Positions 14,501-28,756 of a stretch of DNA of 64,000 nucleotides are shown here, piece after piece (positions within the stretch are counted from its first letter, which is position 1; every line of letters begins with the position of its first letter). The notes under the pieces are model-generated. The model was not told the origin of the DNA. It searched no databases and was given only the letters and a program-made list of their open reading frames with translations. Both the position numbers and the translations under genes were made by a program. Source of the DNA: Burhinus oedicnemus (taxonomy: Eukaryota; Chordata; Aves; Charadriiformes; Burhinidae); NCBI GenBank assembly GCA_008921705.1, contig VFFE01007668.1, positions 1,463,833-1,527,832 of the forward strand. Reading direction: 5' to 3'.

Positions 14501-15679
14501 GAATCCTTTGGCATCTAAGCGTGCTATAAATTATTTGGGAGATAGAGGGCACAAATGCATGAAGTGGCCTGAGCTAATAATTGGCTGCTATCAAAGGCAG
14601 ATGGAGTCCTGTTCCTCCCTATATGTCTAACCTAGTCTTTTCAGCCAGGCTCCCATTGCTTCCAAAATATTGTTTCTGGCACTCATTTGATTCTTCAGTG
14701 AGGTTATTTAATTCACCAATTAGCAGAAAACCAACCAGATAAAAAAACCTAAAACTGCTGGTATGGCAAGCTGCATTGGCTCACTGGAAGCAGGAACAGA
14801 CAAGGGTCAGGAGTAGCACAAGGGAGAGGATGGGTTTGCAAAGCTGGGAACAGGACGCAGAAGTCCATCAGCAGCAACAGGCTACTTAGCTACCAGAAAA
14901 GATAGTCTCATAAGACCTAGTTGTGGCAAATAAGTATTAAATGATCGCCTTCCCTTAAAATACAGAATATTAGCTGCCCACCGTCCAAACTCTTCCTACC
15001 TGAAAAAGCACACTGCAAAGCAGCCACAACACTGACCAATTTCCTTGTATTTGTATAGTTGTCTGACACAGTGGGAAAATACAGAAAAGAAGGATAATCT
15101 TTTGAAATGTAACTCAGGTGGGGGAGACAGTGGCAACAGGAACAATGGTAGCAGTTCTTCTATAAAACAGTCGCTGGATACAAGGCATAGAAGTTCTAAT
15201 AGGATAGTACTCAGGATTTTTTTCTTTTCTTTTCCCTTTTCCAATTTTTTCAAAAAGCTTTCCTTATGCTTGTTCATCTTTAATTAAGGCTGTATGCTGA
15301 GCTGACTTCTTGAGTTACGAGTCTCCTGAATAGCTGCAGTCTATCTTTTCTAGTCAATAAATATTCTTCTCAGCTCTTTTGCAGTTTTACTACAGTACTG
15401 GTTTTGCACTCTTCCTACATTTACCAAGTCAAACTAGGACAAATGGGAGTTATATCGGTAACAGTAAAATTGAATACGGCTAAGTGATTTTAAGATCAAC
15501 ATCCTATGTACTTATGCATGTGTAAAATAAGGATGTTGTACACATGTTGGTATCATTTGTATGTTCATTTATAAACATTCACACACATAACCCACTATTC
15601 TTAACAATCACATTTCTTCATTGTTAGCTATGAAATAAATTCATGCGTTGGAAGGATAGTATTGGTCTTACCTGTATGG
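11583..15679. other. AT-rich non-coding stretch, no gene seen
   Basis: No gene, RNA or clear transposon is supported. Mirror open frames at about 15.0-15.29 kb overlap on opposite strands and have low-complexity K- or F-rich translations, so they are not credible. A stretch around 14.45-14.62 kb has wording loosely like other old amniote repeats (CACTTAGACACTAGGCTGCC), but too weakly to call. Confidence 0.55.
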
Positions 15680-16890
15680 CTTGAAAGAATAATTATCACT
15701 GTCTGACTAATCTAGTGGCCTTCTACAATGGAGTAACTGCACCAGTGGACAAGGGAAGAGCTACAGATATCATCTACCTAGACTTCTGTAAGGTCTTTGT
15801 TATGGCCCCCCACAACATTTTTGCTGCTAAATTAGAAAGATACAGGTTTGATGGATTGACTGTTAGATGTATAAGGAACTGGTTGGATAACTGCAACCAA
15901 AGAGTTATATCCAAAAGTTGAGTGTCCAAGTGGAAACCAGTAATGAATGGTGTCCCTCAAGGGCCCGTACTGGGACCAAGACTGTTTAGTATCTTCAGCA
16001 ACAGACAATGGGATTGAGAGCACCCTCAGCAAGTTTGCAGATTATACGAAGCTGAATGATGCAGTTGATTCACTAGAGGGAAGTGATGCCATCCAGAAAG
16101 ACATTGACAGGCTGGAAGAGTGGGCCTGTGTGAATCTCATGAAGTTTAATAAGGCCAAGTGTAGGGTCCTGCACCTGGGCCGGGGCAATCCCCAGTATCA
16201 GTACGGATGTTGTGATGAATGGATTCAGAGCAGCCTTCCAGAGAATGACTTGGTGATGTTGGTGGACAAAAAAATCAGACACGATTGCAGCCGCATTCTG
16301 GGCTACATAGAAGGAAGCATGGCCATCAGGTAGAGGGAGGTGATTCCGCCATTCTACTCCACTTTCATGAGACCCTACCTGGAGTACTGCATCCAGTTCT
16401 AGACTCCCCAGTACAAGAAAAACATGGACCTGTTAGAACAGGTCCAGAGGAGGGCCACAAAAATGGTCAGAGGGCTGGAACACCTCTCCTCTGAAGAAAG
16501 GCTGAGAGAGTTGGGGTTGTTCAGCATGGAGAAGAGAAGGCTCAGGAGAGACCTTATTGCAGCCTTTCAACATATAAAAAGGGCTTACAAGAGAGATTTT
16601 TTTATCAAGGCCTATAGGGACACAACAAGGGGCAATGGTTTTAAACTGGAAGAGAGTAGATTTAGATTGGATATAAGGAAGACATTTTTTATGATGAGGG
16701 TGACAAGACATTGGAACAGGTTGCCCAGGGAAGTTCTGGATGTCCCGTCACTGGAAGTGTTCAAAGTCAGGTTGGACAGAGCTTTGAGCAACTTGATCTA
16801 GTGAAAGATATCCCTGTCCATAGCAGTGGGGGGTTGGACTAGATTATTTTCAAAAGTCCCTTCCAACCTGAATCATTCATTGATTCCATA
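15680..16890 (+). mobile_element. CR1 LINE, partial copy with dead reverse transcriptase
   Basis: This is the longest CR1 here, covering the second half of ORF2 through the 3' tail. The RT palm is readable in pieces. Motif A reads [17 protein letters not shown] near 15764-15820. Motif B (GVPQGPVLGPRLF) lies near 15949-15987. The C motif appears as KFADYTKL near 16033-16056. The C-terminal region reads [13 protein letters not shown] through [15 protein letters not shown] (about 16447-16760). The element is broken by a TGA near 15919, a deletion or frameshift between about 15990 and 16010, and stops at about 16330 and 16400. In motif C the usual FADD is FADY, and the Asp after Phe in motif A is Val. 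It ends with TTGGACTAGATTATTTTCAA, a CCTTCCAACCTGAATCATTC stretch and GATTCCATAATG. It cannot encode an active enzyme. Confidence 0.95.
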
Positions 16891-19800
16891 ATGCAAACAT
16901 ACCTTTGTAGTATTACAAATAAGGGGTCCAGAAGACATACTTAAAGAGCTATTGATAACCTGAACAGGCAAAAAGTTACTTTTGTACTGTATGTTCCAAT
17001 CAACATGTATTAAAAGAAAATATATAAAATCTTGAGAGTAAAATGGATGAAGTTTTAGTACCTGAAGAGTATCTACCACAAGCTTCTTTCCTTAGCTGAA
17101 CTGAGGGCATACATTCTTTTTTATGTGCCTGACCTTTGAAATTGACACTGCTGTTTTAAAGTTACTTTTGTTTCAAAATCCTTCACTGATTCCAAAATCA
17201 GCAAGCATAGTCTACTGATTAATTTACCATTCAAAGCAGCCTATTTCGCTCCTCTTTCTAAAAAGAGAGACAGCTAGATTTATAACATGTTCCATTTTCT
17301 CATTTGACTGACCATTCAGTTCCCTACTCAGCAAACTGCTTTATACTGATTATCATAGACTCACATTTTCATCAAAAGATTCCAGTTTGAAACTTCAGCA
17401 AAACCTAACTATGATCTCCAGAAAAAACTGCTCATCTTCTATTCCTGCAAAACCTTTGTTGAATTCCACTGAGAGACGGAGCTGTGCTGTTAAATTACAT
17501 GAAAATACAAAATTGACAAAGCAACAGAGGGGACATATACTTTTGCCTTACATATTAAACAACAAGAAAGAAATTCACAGGCTAGGCTATATAAGCATGG
17601 TTGATCTAAATCTTAGCAGATAGACTAGATTTAGCTTATTTTAATGATTCTGTGCCAGTTGATATCATGTGACGGTCATTACGGTTATCAGCAATCAGAA
17701 TAGTATGAGAAAGGTGAGGCCACTTTGAATCTGAAATTTCTTGACCCAGTTGATTTACAGCTCTTGGAAGACTATAGGGAAGTGTACCTTTTGTAATTAA
17801 AAAAAGCTGTCACACTTACAGACTTTCTTAGATATAAACTATGTGCTGAAAGGAGGTGCAGTTATGTTGTTCTAAGTTTACTCCATATGCATGAACTTTC
17901 TTTCTTTCCACAGAGATAAAAACTTCTGCCATCAAATATTAATTAAAGAATAACTTAACTTCTGACATCAGTTTCTAGATTTATCCTAAAAGGGAATAAC
18001 CTGAAACCATCTTTTATCCTTTGAGAATTAAAAGAATTCTACTGTATTACAATTTTTCCCCAAAGGTTGTCTTAGTTTTCATTTTAGGCAGATGTAAACA
18101 ATAGAAATTGTTTTAAAATTCAGAACAAGATTTCTCTATTCCCAGAATCGTCATCCTTCTGCTTTGGTCAAGTCTCAGGAAAGTCTGTTTTGGCACCTAA
18201 AGTTAACATCACAATCCCCTAGAATAACAAAAACACTCAGTCCTTTTGCTCTTTCTCTGTTACATCTGTCAGACTAACATCTTAACATTGCCAAATCAGC
18301 TTTTTTCTGTACAAGCTAACAAAAGTGAAAAAAAAAAATTTAGTTAACATATCACAAACTATAATAAATATGAAACCAAATGAATAAATGCCAGCATAGT
18401 AACTCTTCTGTGCAATCCAAAGATGGACAGGCTGACATAGACTGGCACTTTGAAACAAACTCTTTAAACTTCCATTTTAAAAGTACCCCTACAGACCTAT
18501 ATTCTGAAATGTACAATTAATTGGCTATCATGTACTAACATCACGGAAACCCAGAACGCTGTTCTCAGGCTTTAGAGACTGGTTCTGAATTTAGGTTACA
18601 TTTAATTAAAATACAAACAATCTATAGAGCTCTCACTACTAAGTAGCGTACTGAATAATTTATCCGTCATGGACAGTATGATATTTTAGAACTAAACGTG
18701 TATTGCTAAAATGGAGATTGTGGCTATTTCTCTTGCACATTTCAATTGCTGCAGTAAATCTGAAAGAAATGAGAGGAAGTTAGCAGCAAGAAAGATATAA
18801 AACTGCCCCACTAAAACAGAGGCTAAAAGCCATCGCTAGTGATTTCCCTAGTGTGAAACTAACAAGACAACAGAGATGGACATCTACTACATATCACAAA
18901 TAATTGAAAGTGACTTATTTTTAGATCAAAGCCGTATTTTTTTCCATGAACTACAGCAGTGGTTGGGCTTCACTGCACACTCTGTCATATTCTTATACTT
19001 TTAGGACCTTTTTTTCATTTACACTAAAGCTTTGTCCAACCACTCTGGAAATATGAAGAAAATATTAAAGTGGATAAAAGTGCAGTTTTATCTGTTTTAA
19101 GGTCCTTTTGCAGAGCAACAACAACATAAACAGAATTTAGTGTAAGACTCCTTAAAATCTTCACTTAGCTGCCAGAGAAGAAGGATTAGAAAGTATAGTC
19201 ATATCCTGTTTCTAAAGGTGAATGTCTTGACCTATCTGAACTTAGGTTCCCCTTCAGGGCACAAGCTTATTTATATCTGATTATGTTCTAACCCTATGTT
19301 GTGTTAATTTCAATTCCTTGTAAACACACATCTTTTCAATTTCAAAATCATTTCACTTAGCAGTGTATCATTAATATTTATATTTCTTTTAACTACTTTA
19401 CATCAAGGTCAGAAATTGAGGTCACAGAGAGTAGGACCATACTTGACAAAGGTGCACTCTTAACCTTTAATTTTAATCAGTTTCAGAAGAATTCTGTGCC
19501 TTTCTAAATCATAGATCACTTTTTAAAAAAATGTAGAAAATCTTTCAGACCAATATATTTATATTTTTGACTATTTTCTTTAGCATGCACACATTTTTTA
19601 GCACTGAATATATAACCCATGCTTGATTTTTAACTTGTAGCATTCAAATTTGACCTCTGTTTTACTTCCAGGTACACTGGTGTTGAAGAGCTGTTCATTA
19701 GTGTGATTTAAACCTGTTTAGAAGAATGATGCAGATTAAAAACTGCCTTCAAGATTTCATAATATTTTCTTAGAATATAGTATTGAACTTGTACTATCAT

Positions 19801-22800
19801 TTTCTATTATGTTATTTCACACAAAATTGTAGAGAGAGAGAAACATTGTAACTGCATAGGTGCATGTTTAAGTATCGTATGATTTTAGCAAGAACAGGTA
19901 AATATGTGGATTTTACAGACAAGCAGACAGTAGTACATCTTCCTGTCGAGTGAGGATTTTAAGAAGTTCAAAGTTATAAGAAAGAAAAAATAGATATATG
20001 TAGCATTTAATACTAGTAGCTATAAAAACAGATCTTTGATAGTAAAAATACTGTCCATAAGTGGCTCAGGCTTTATCTCTTTAAAATATTACTGTTTTCC
20101 AGATTCCTGTCAGAAATTCATAAACACGGCTGATATAAGCATGTTCAAAACCAGATCCATAAATCAGTGTACTAACATTAAAGTAATAGATCATTGAATA
20201 TTTTCCCAGCACATAAACACATACATTGATTTACAATGAGTCTCATGGAAGACATACTCCCATTACAAGAGGCAAAATATATTCCTTTGGCTTTTCCTTG
20301 AAGGCTGCAGAATTCTCAACTCGTTCCAAGAGCTGAGAAGAAAGTACTAGGACAAAAAACCCATAGGACAGGTGTTTTCTTCAGGGAAGTCTGTCTCTTA
20401 ATACTTTTAATGACTGTGAAGTGTAGGGAGGGGGGTCTTGGCTATGAAAACAATTCCTGTTTTAAACAGACTTTGGAAGGAAAATTGCTGTGAAGAAAGG
20501 ACATTGTTAAAATTATTTTAATGGATTGTATGGCCAGAAAACTGTAGGCCAAAGCTGAGCAGGAACCAGAAGAGTGTATGGTTGCCACAACTGCATATTC
20601 TCCAGTGACATGGATACATTTTCTCTATTATAGATTACTGTCCCCTTTATGTCTCTTGTTCTTTAATGTATCCCTATAAAAAAACAGACATAGTTTTTGG
20701 TTTTATTGGAAGAGCTACGATAATGTTACCTCATTTTCCTAATTACAGGACAGTTATACTTTAAAAAATTAACTGGATAAGATTGATTCTTTCTTATTTT
20801 CTAAATCAGTCCTTTTCTTGTTCAGAAATCCCTGCTCATTTAACCAGCAAAGGAAATGAAGGGGGAAGAAAAAAAAAAAAAGTTCTGCAAGCCCCATACA
20901 GCCCTAAAAAGGAAAAGATTCAAGATAATATTCAGCAATTACACTTACATAAATGTATTACAGGCAGTAGAGCTGCATTACTGAGGCCACTGAGGATATA
21001 ACTGAAAGCTTAATTTGACATTCACAACATTTTTCACTGATGACAGCACAGGGGAAAAACACAGCTTCTCAGACCTTAAATTGGATGGGCAGGACTAGCA
21101 GTTAATATATTTATTTATAAAATGAATGTATTTGTTATGGAAGTGAAAGGCACTAAATATAGATCCACACCATTTTTAGAGCCTTTTTTTTTATAGCAGA
21201 AGCACAAGCAGTGCTGTACAAATGTTAATGCCTCTTTTTTTAGGATGAAACTCTGCTCTAGTTTATTTCGGTGGATATGCATGTGGGGTCAGGGAAGACG
21301 GGCTGAAAAGAGCTTACCCTTAACAGCTTTACCTATACTCTTGAGTGAAAAATACATTGTAGCTCCCTCTTCAATGCACAACCAGGCAGCTGAAGCAAAT
21401 CCATTTTTTCCCCAAACAGAAATTGGTTCAAGCTGTAATTTCTATTTATTTATTTATTTATTAATGGGAGAAGAAGTTGCTATTTTGAAATGTTGTTGAA
21501 TGTGAGCTAGAACTAAACTGGAATGACTTCAGCCACAGCTGAACAAAATGAAACAATATCCTAGTTCATCTCCTAGCACATAACACTGTCATTCAGATAT
21601 GGCTATGGCCACCCTTGGCACAGTTGGAAGGAACGTGAATAGGAGCAGAGACTAAATTGAGTCTACAGTCTGCTACTGGAATCATGCTAAACTGGGGAAG
21701 GATTTCATTGCATTGTAGGAGGGTGCTTTGTTGCTTCTGCGAGCAGCAGCACTGCGTGCTCCCAGGCTCGTGGTTGTTGCTGACTATAACATATATACAA
21801 GCCAGGTAGAAAGTGTAATTTACCATGCTTTCTCAGATCATGATGCTGGGCTTCACTGTTAGCCCATTCTGCTGACAAATTTAGCTAGACTGACATCTAG
21901 ACACTCGTAGAATTGTAGCCCCCATTAGCTGCTGCTACTGCAGAACACTGAATCTAGTTTCCATGGATGACTGAAATGTCAGTCTAGTAGCTTCTAAAGT
22001 GTCACAAAATTGTTCTAATTGGGAAATGAGGGAAATGTTACCAATATAAACATGGATATTAGTGTCCTTAACTTTTTAATTGCCAAGTCTTCTAGGCTTG
22101 CTTTTTCACTATTTTATTACACTGATATGCCATAATATAATTGCTTTTATTTAGGTGTTGCTCATTAAGAAGTAACTTTCTATGGTAGTTTCATGACATA
22201 TCTTTCCTTTCTGTCTGAAGAGCAAGGGGCAGGACTATCCCTATACACGGTGTATCTCTTGACACAGCTCAGTTTATCTACATTTTACGGTGCTAGAGTA
22301 TACCCACACTGGTATAAAAAAAGCCAAAGCATGGGATATCTAAAAATCCCATCTGTATGTTTTGCACACAACCTGTCACAAGGTACATGACATTGCCGTA
22401 AGAACAGACGGTATGTACATGATTAATTTCATACCTGACCCAGCTATACAGTAGGTAGGGCACGCAGAGTCAGAGGTAAGGAAAGAATAGTATGCATCCA
22501 TGCTCCTCTTTCTTATCTAAGTCATGCCACAAAGTTAAAAGTCCTCTCCTAAAAATTAATAAATCTGGGAATGGCTTTAAAAATATGACGGAGAAAAATT
22601 AATGCATACTTTTCCATTTATTGCCTCTGCTGGGATTTATATTCCCCATATAATGATAATTAAAGGAGGAAGTGAACAGTATGAAAATGGAACCTCAACA
22701 CCTACAAAAGCATCACAGAAAAGAAAGAGGAAGGACAAGGAAAAAAATGTTACAAGGTTAAAAAACACTAACAGTCAAGACAACAGCTGACAAAAGAGGT

Positions 22801-25149
22801 TATTTAGTTAGTAGTGAACAGATTAAAAAGAGTGACTAAAGCACACTTGCTTGGAGATTGACCATTATTTTAATCTGGGCAGGTATAAGACACTTACATT
22901 TTTATTAATTTGTTTTCATTTGTCAAAATTGATTCTAAAGCAGTAACCCTTTATTTAAAAAAAAAAAAAAAAAAACCAAACTAGAAGTAAACCATGAGGT
23001 CATCTGGAATGTTTTGCTGAATATAGAGCTGAAGCAAATGAAGTTGGCTTTACAGCAGCTGCAATGTTAGGACCATCAGTAAAGAAATTAGCTACTCACA
23101 TTTCAGATAAAGGGCAACTTATGCTTACAATCACCCAGTCCAAAAACTGCTGTGAGAGCAAAGCAAACATCCAGCTCATAATTTTTTGGAAACAGTTAGA
23201 GGTCAGCATTAAAATTCTGAGTAGAGCCAAAAACACCAGTGTCTGAGGGAAGCAATTTAAGAAGTGGTGTCAGTTCTCATCAGCCAAATAGAAAATCACC
23301 CAGTATTTTTGAGTTCATGTCAGGATACATGATATCACCAAACACAAATGTAAAATTTTGTAACAGAGGGGTGGAAACAATCTGTCACAACTTTATTCTG
23401 TCCACAATATGTTTCTGCCGTTATTATAGGTAACTTTTATCCCTTCTGCTATCCCCAGACTGCTAATCATCAGCCTGAGTCTGTCCTCAGCCTATAGCTT
23501 TGGGATTTTCGTGCTCTCAGAAAGTAGAAAACAGTCAATGATTAGGTTTTTTGTTATTTTAAATTTCTGGATTACTTGATTTTCCCAAGCATAAGAAGAT
23601 AACTACACGATTTTTTAAAAAACAATATATAACAAATGACTACAGAACTAGTGATTGAATATACTTATTCAATTCAATATTGAATTCAAGATTGAATACA
23701 CTTATATTCAATTCAAACAACCTTATCATGAACAGATAGTTTGTAAACTAAGGAGATTTAAAAATATAATCAGATGCAAATTTTGTTTTCCTGTTTTGAA
23801 AGACTACAGAACTTTGAGTATAATTTTGAAAAACAGATGTCTCCAAAGTTAAGTGAGTAAGAGAGCTCTTCAACTCCTCAGATGTAGTTGCATTTTTTAT
23901 TCTCCTTCATTAGAGTATGAGCACTCTGGTCATGAAAAGGCCATATTCAATCATTCATTCTACAGTCCTTAATTATGCATTTTATTTAGCACATGCGCTC
24001 TGAATAAGTAAGTGTAAGTGTTCTTTATAACTCATGGAAGGTGTAAGTTTCTTTGTAATCTGTTTTCGGAGAAAAATGTCATGATGTATATATACACACA
24101 CTTAATTTTTCTATAATTAGAAGTTTTTGATAGAGACTGCAAATTTTTTTTAAGACCTTTTTATCAAAATATTTCAGCACATACTTGTATGGATCAAATA
24201 GTTCAAAATAACCGATAAAAATCAAAGCTGGTGAGTGTTGAATCACTGAACTTAGGTATGAATTTGATCTACTGCCTTCATGCTTAGGGAAGAGTTTCCA
24301 AATGCATACTCTATATAGTAAGATATTCCCAAATGTGAACAAAGCTGAAAATAGAAATGTACTCCATTAAACACTCATGACACTGTAAGAAAAAAAGTAC
24401 ACATCTGCAATTAGAGCAGGTGATCTGAAAACCTGATATCTTAACATTATCCTGTGGCCTGATAGGTGTCAGAATCAATTAAGATTTCTCCTATTAAGTT
24501 CCTTCTGAAAGTGTCTAAAAAATGAAAGACACTCTCTTTTGACTGCTGCTCATTTGAAATTGGCATTTTCATGTGGCAGATGGTGACCTTATCCCTGTGC
24601 TTTAGCAAAAATGATTTTTATTAAGCCTAAACAAGTGTGAACGGTGCTAATTTCCTGCAGAAGGCAGAATTTGAATGAGAGCATATAATGATTGGAAGAC
24701 TCCTGCCTCACCATATGGAAAAACGTGCATCATGCCAACACAGTAGATTACTAACAAGGCAGCCCCTTACAATTATATCCAACTTTCCATTTTATCGATA
24801 GTCATGAAGAGCATATTTATTTTAAGACTTCTAGGAGCTGCTGAGGGCTGTTTGCAGCTACTTCATATCCTAAAAGCTAAACACGTAATAACAGAAGACA
24901 TTGGAAGGACTACATGAATTCTAAATTGTAGTTAAAAATTATCAGGTTAAGAGAACAACCGGTTTCTATCAAGACACAAAGACTTAATCCTTTGCTATTT
25001 AGGAACACCATTACTCTCAATAAAGACATTGTCTTGAAAGTGTAGGTTTGATATCTACACCACAAAGTTATTAGTAAATTTGATATTGTGGATAATGATC
25101 TTATTGCTGTCTCTAACTAACCAATAAGGAAGTATAGAGAAAATAAGGC
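16891..25149. other. AT-rich non-coding stretch with simple repeats, no gene seen
   Basis: No coding region is supported. Simple tracts include A13 at 20869-20881, (TATT)5 at 21443-21462 and A19 at 22957-22975. A less AT-rich patch at about 21.59-21.83 kb contains several CpGs (CTGCGAGCAGCAGCACTGCG) and could be an old unidentified repeat. A dense knot of ATTCAATTC words lies near 23.65 kb. Confidence 0.55.
23654..23722. repeat. local AT-rich direct and inverted repeat knot
   Basis: The words ATTCAATTCAA and TTGAATTC/TTGAAT recur in both orientations within about 70 bases. They form overlapping short inverted repeats (for example TTCAATATTGAA) and a direct repeat ACTTATTCAATTCAA / ACTTATATTCAATTCAA. 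It is probably microsatellite-like decay. I see no gene or transposon end associated with it. Confidence 0.4.
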
Positions 25150-25425
25150 CAGGCTCTTCTTGGAGGTGCACAGTGACAGGACAAGAAGCAATAGACGTAA
25201 GTCGTAACAAGTGAAATTCAGAGCAGATCCTGGTTAAAAAAAACTTCCTGGTGAGATTCATAAGCCCTGGAATAGGTTTTCCAAAGAGATTCTGAAATAC
25301 TAAGAGATATTCAAAACTCAAATGGACAAGGCCTGAGTCCACCTGCTCAAATTTGGCCCTGTTTTGAGATGGAGGTTGGACCAAATGACTTCCAGAGATT
25401 CCTTCCAATCTAAATTATTCTGTGC
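25150..25425 (+). mobile_element. old, strongly decayed CR1 LINE 3' end
   Basis: The order of CR1 3' landmarks is preserved despite heavy mutation. AGTGACAGGACAAGAAGCAA corresponds to the coding part for the DRTRGN region. CCTGGAATAGGTTTTCCAAA corresponds to the HWNRLP region. ATTCAAAACTCAAATGGACA follows, and the UTR reads GGAGGTTGGACCAAATGACT then CCTTCCAATCTAAATTATTC. Divergence is visibly greater than in the other CR1 copies, so this is the oldest of the recognisable ones. No frame is open across it, and the 5' limit is uncertain. Confidence 0.8.
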
Positions 25426-28400
25426 ATCTTTAAGGCCAGGCACTGTCTTTTAAACATAATTGGTCTAGAAGCAAGAATAGAAGCAGCATGGCTTTCCAGG
25501 AAATAACAGATTTCACTTTAGGATTTCTGCCTGAATCTAGTTGGAACATCGATTAACTGATCCCAAGGAAGAGAGGCAATCATTAATGTTGTGAAAGTCT
25601 TCTGTCTTCTGAAGGTCTTCTGGAAGGTTTCCTTATGGATACTGTCCAGGATTTGTTCAATATCTTAGAATATATGATGGAAACGTAAATGGGATTTCTA
25701 AAAATTAGAAACCCTAACAGTAATAAATTGAATCTATTAAAAAAATTAGTCCTTTTCCTTACTTAGATAAAGATCCAAATTTCCAAAACTTAAAACTGTC
25801 ATTGTAAAGCTAATGTTGCAAGCAAATCATGACAGTGTTTCCCATCCACTGACTCTGAGGACGTGAACTTCTTAAAGGGAAAAGATAATATATCTCTTTC
25901 TCTTAATAAGATAGGAAGAACAAAAGGAATAAAAGTCACTTGCACTTGAAGCTTAAACCCTTTTGCTCATCCCCTTTAAAATCAATTAGATTGCCAGTGT
26001 TGTTTTCAACTGTTTAGTAGTTTGTGAGAGAAAATATATTACAAACTTACTAATGTTTATTTCTGCAGTAACTGCATCATGGCTGTGACCTCTAGGTGAG
26101 ACTGAGACATCTACAGTTTGATGAGGAAGTCAAGAGCACTCTTGAGGGCACTGAAGAATCTCGCAGGCTGGGTAGAAAACTAAAAGTCACCACCTGACTT
26201 TAAAATGTCAGTGAAGATGAAATGAACATTCCTTCAGGGAAAACAAAGAAAGTAGCAGAAGGAGAAGACAGAGAGCAAAGCTGGCTAAAGTCACCCAAGG
26301 GCCTGTTCCCCCCATATGATAGTTATTATTATTGTGATATACCAAGAAAGCAATATTATTTAGGAACAGAAATGTTTCCTCTTCAAGAGTGAAAAATCTA
26401 CTCCAGTTCTACATGTGTTTTATTGCTGTAATGCTTAAATACCTGATTATAGGTACCTGAATGAAAAAAATTGTTTAATGACACATTATAGTGCAATGTG
26501 TCTCACATGACATTCATCTCTTACTTCTTTCAGGGGAACGCTTGTATTATAGTTTGTCATAGTTTGATTTACACTTCATTCAGAAGTGTGGATGTTGTCT
26601 GAATATTCCTGAATATTAGGAAATATAAAATCCACACTTTGCTTTAAAAAGAGACACGTTTGATATATGTGGTAAGTGAAAAAAATAGAAGTTCATATGG
26701 TCATTCTATCACCTTGCCACACTACAGAGAACGAGGCATTCTCAGTCAGCTACTTTCATTCTCTGGTCATTCCTCTGTTCAAACAGAAGCCAGTCCTATC
26801 CTCCTGAGACTCCTTTTCCAGTGTTTAAATGTCGGTTTCCAGTTTATCTCAAACCTTTTCTGACTTCTTTTATACCAGTCTTAATGCCTGTTGTGCAATT
26901 CATCTCTTCCTTGTATAACAATATATATCCTCCTTCGCCATCTTGCTTGAAACAGCTATAAGTTTATACAAAAAGGGCAGGGAAAAAACACTACTGAGAG
27001 TACAAGAGACAGGCTTTGGTTACAGTTAAAATCAACCTTTTCCCTATGAGTTTGCACCTTTGGCATCAGGACAGAGCTTGTTTACTCTCTGAAAGAATTG
27101 CACGTGTTAGTCATCAATGATCTCAGAGAAACTTAATGATGTCCAAAAAGGGTAGCATTTGGGGAGATAACAGCTACTAAAACAAAAATGCAGATTTGGG
27201 CTGTGATTTTCCTTTTTTTCAAACTTTCATTCTGTAATCAAGGTTATACAAATTTTCATGGAAACGATAAAAGCAACGCCCTATGATAATTTCAGATTCC
27301 TGTTCAAAAGCATCAGAACACAAGATGCACACAAGGAAGAGGGATCAGTATAAAGCAGGATCAGAATATTATCTGTGCTCTTAAGCCTCATTGGCTGAAC
27401 TGTCTAAACCACTCCTGGCTGAACTTTTCAGAAAATAGTCTTTCAGAGGCAGCCATTCAGTATAACAAATATCAACCCAAATGGCAAGCAATTGAAATAC
27501 TTTTTATTTTTTTCTAAAATGAAACCACAGATAACCTTAAAAATAAAAAAAAATGCTGCTTCTTTAGTTTGTTTTGTGGTCTTTTAGGTTTGTTTTTATG
27601 TGCACCAACTAGCCTCAGAGTGATGTTTGTCAGGGGACAAGTTTGCATGATGAAAGAAGGAAAGGTCAGGAGTACACAGGAAAAAAGAAAACACTGAAAT
27701 ACACACTTCTAAGTGCTTTTTTTAGCAGTAAGCAAGTAAGTAAATAAATAAATAAGGAACAACCAGAGAGAGAAGAAAATAAAAGGCTTGGACCCCTAAA
27801 AGATAATTTTAAAATGTTACTTGTGGTTAAGAAAAAAATTAACACAGAAGAAAATAGGATTGAATAATAAAATATTCATTAAACTAACTCTTCAACCAAA
27901 ATATTAATATTGCATATTTTAACTGCTGGAATTCTTTATAGTCCCAATGAGATCCTTAAGTACTTTTTTCTTAGAATTTCTTTGCTTTTAAAGGAAATTA
28001 CTCACTGTGAGGGGTCTTCCAAGTTTGCTTAACTGTGGAGAGTGCAGTAATACAGTCTTTCAAAGTAGTATTGGATCTCTCGCTTACAGTACTCCTTGCT
28101 TAAACAGGTCACCTTTCAGGTGCTTTGTTATCAATCATTAGAAATAAGGTTGATAAATTTTTATTTCCAAAAGTTTTTTTCCTTCTCAACGCTACAGAGA
28201 AAATCTTCCATTACAGAGCAACGTAAGTGTTGCTCCTTTTAATTGTCTGAAAAGAACCAACAGGTCACGTAATTTATCAGTCAACTTTTTGTTCATCCTG
28301 AAATAGAGAAGGCTATATTTGTAATTAGCAGGACTACCTGCTAAATTTTATACAACCAGGCAACTGCTCAGTTTTTCTGGCAAGAGGCTTTGTAAGTAGT

Positions 28401-28756
28401 GGGACCACTGAAATGTTAATCAGTGCATACTTTTACAATTTTACGTTTTGTTAAGAAAACATAGTATCCTTTCTTAGATGTTCTTTATGCAATCATCTTA
28501 TTGCTACCTCATTATGGTACAAAACCATTAAAAATGGAGCTCATCAGAGAAAGAAACATTTGTCCACTGATGATATGTCACCGTTTTATCTCAATGTAAA
28601 GTTTTAACTATTAACCACAGACTAACAAATTTAAATCTTCCTTTACATGTTTATGCAGAAGTTTGCATGTATTATTCCAAGTAATACCATGGTGCTGTTA
28701 TACTTAAATTGTTATTAAGAATACAAGAGTTAAAGAGAAGTTACATTATAGTTTTA
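25426..28756. other. AT-rich non-coding stretch, no gene seen
   Basis: Nothing coding is supported. A (TAAA)n microsatellite lies at about 27735-27755. The remainder is AT-rich unique-looking sequence up to the LTR-like element. Confidence 0.55.

Noticed and set aside
16424..16801. 126-codon open frame
   Set aside because: It is the C-terminal end of the CR1 ORF2 at 15.7-16.9 kb. The matching - strand frames are shadows.
21593..21826. 77-codon open frame on - in a CpG-containing patch
   Set aside because: No domain is recognisable. The patch may be an old repeat, but I could not match it to a family.
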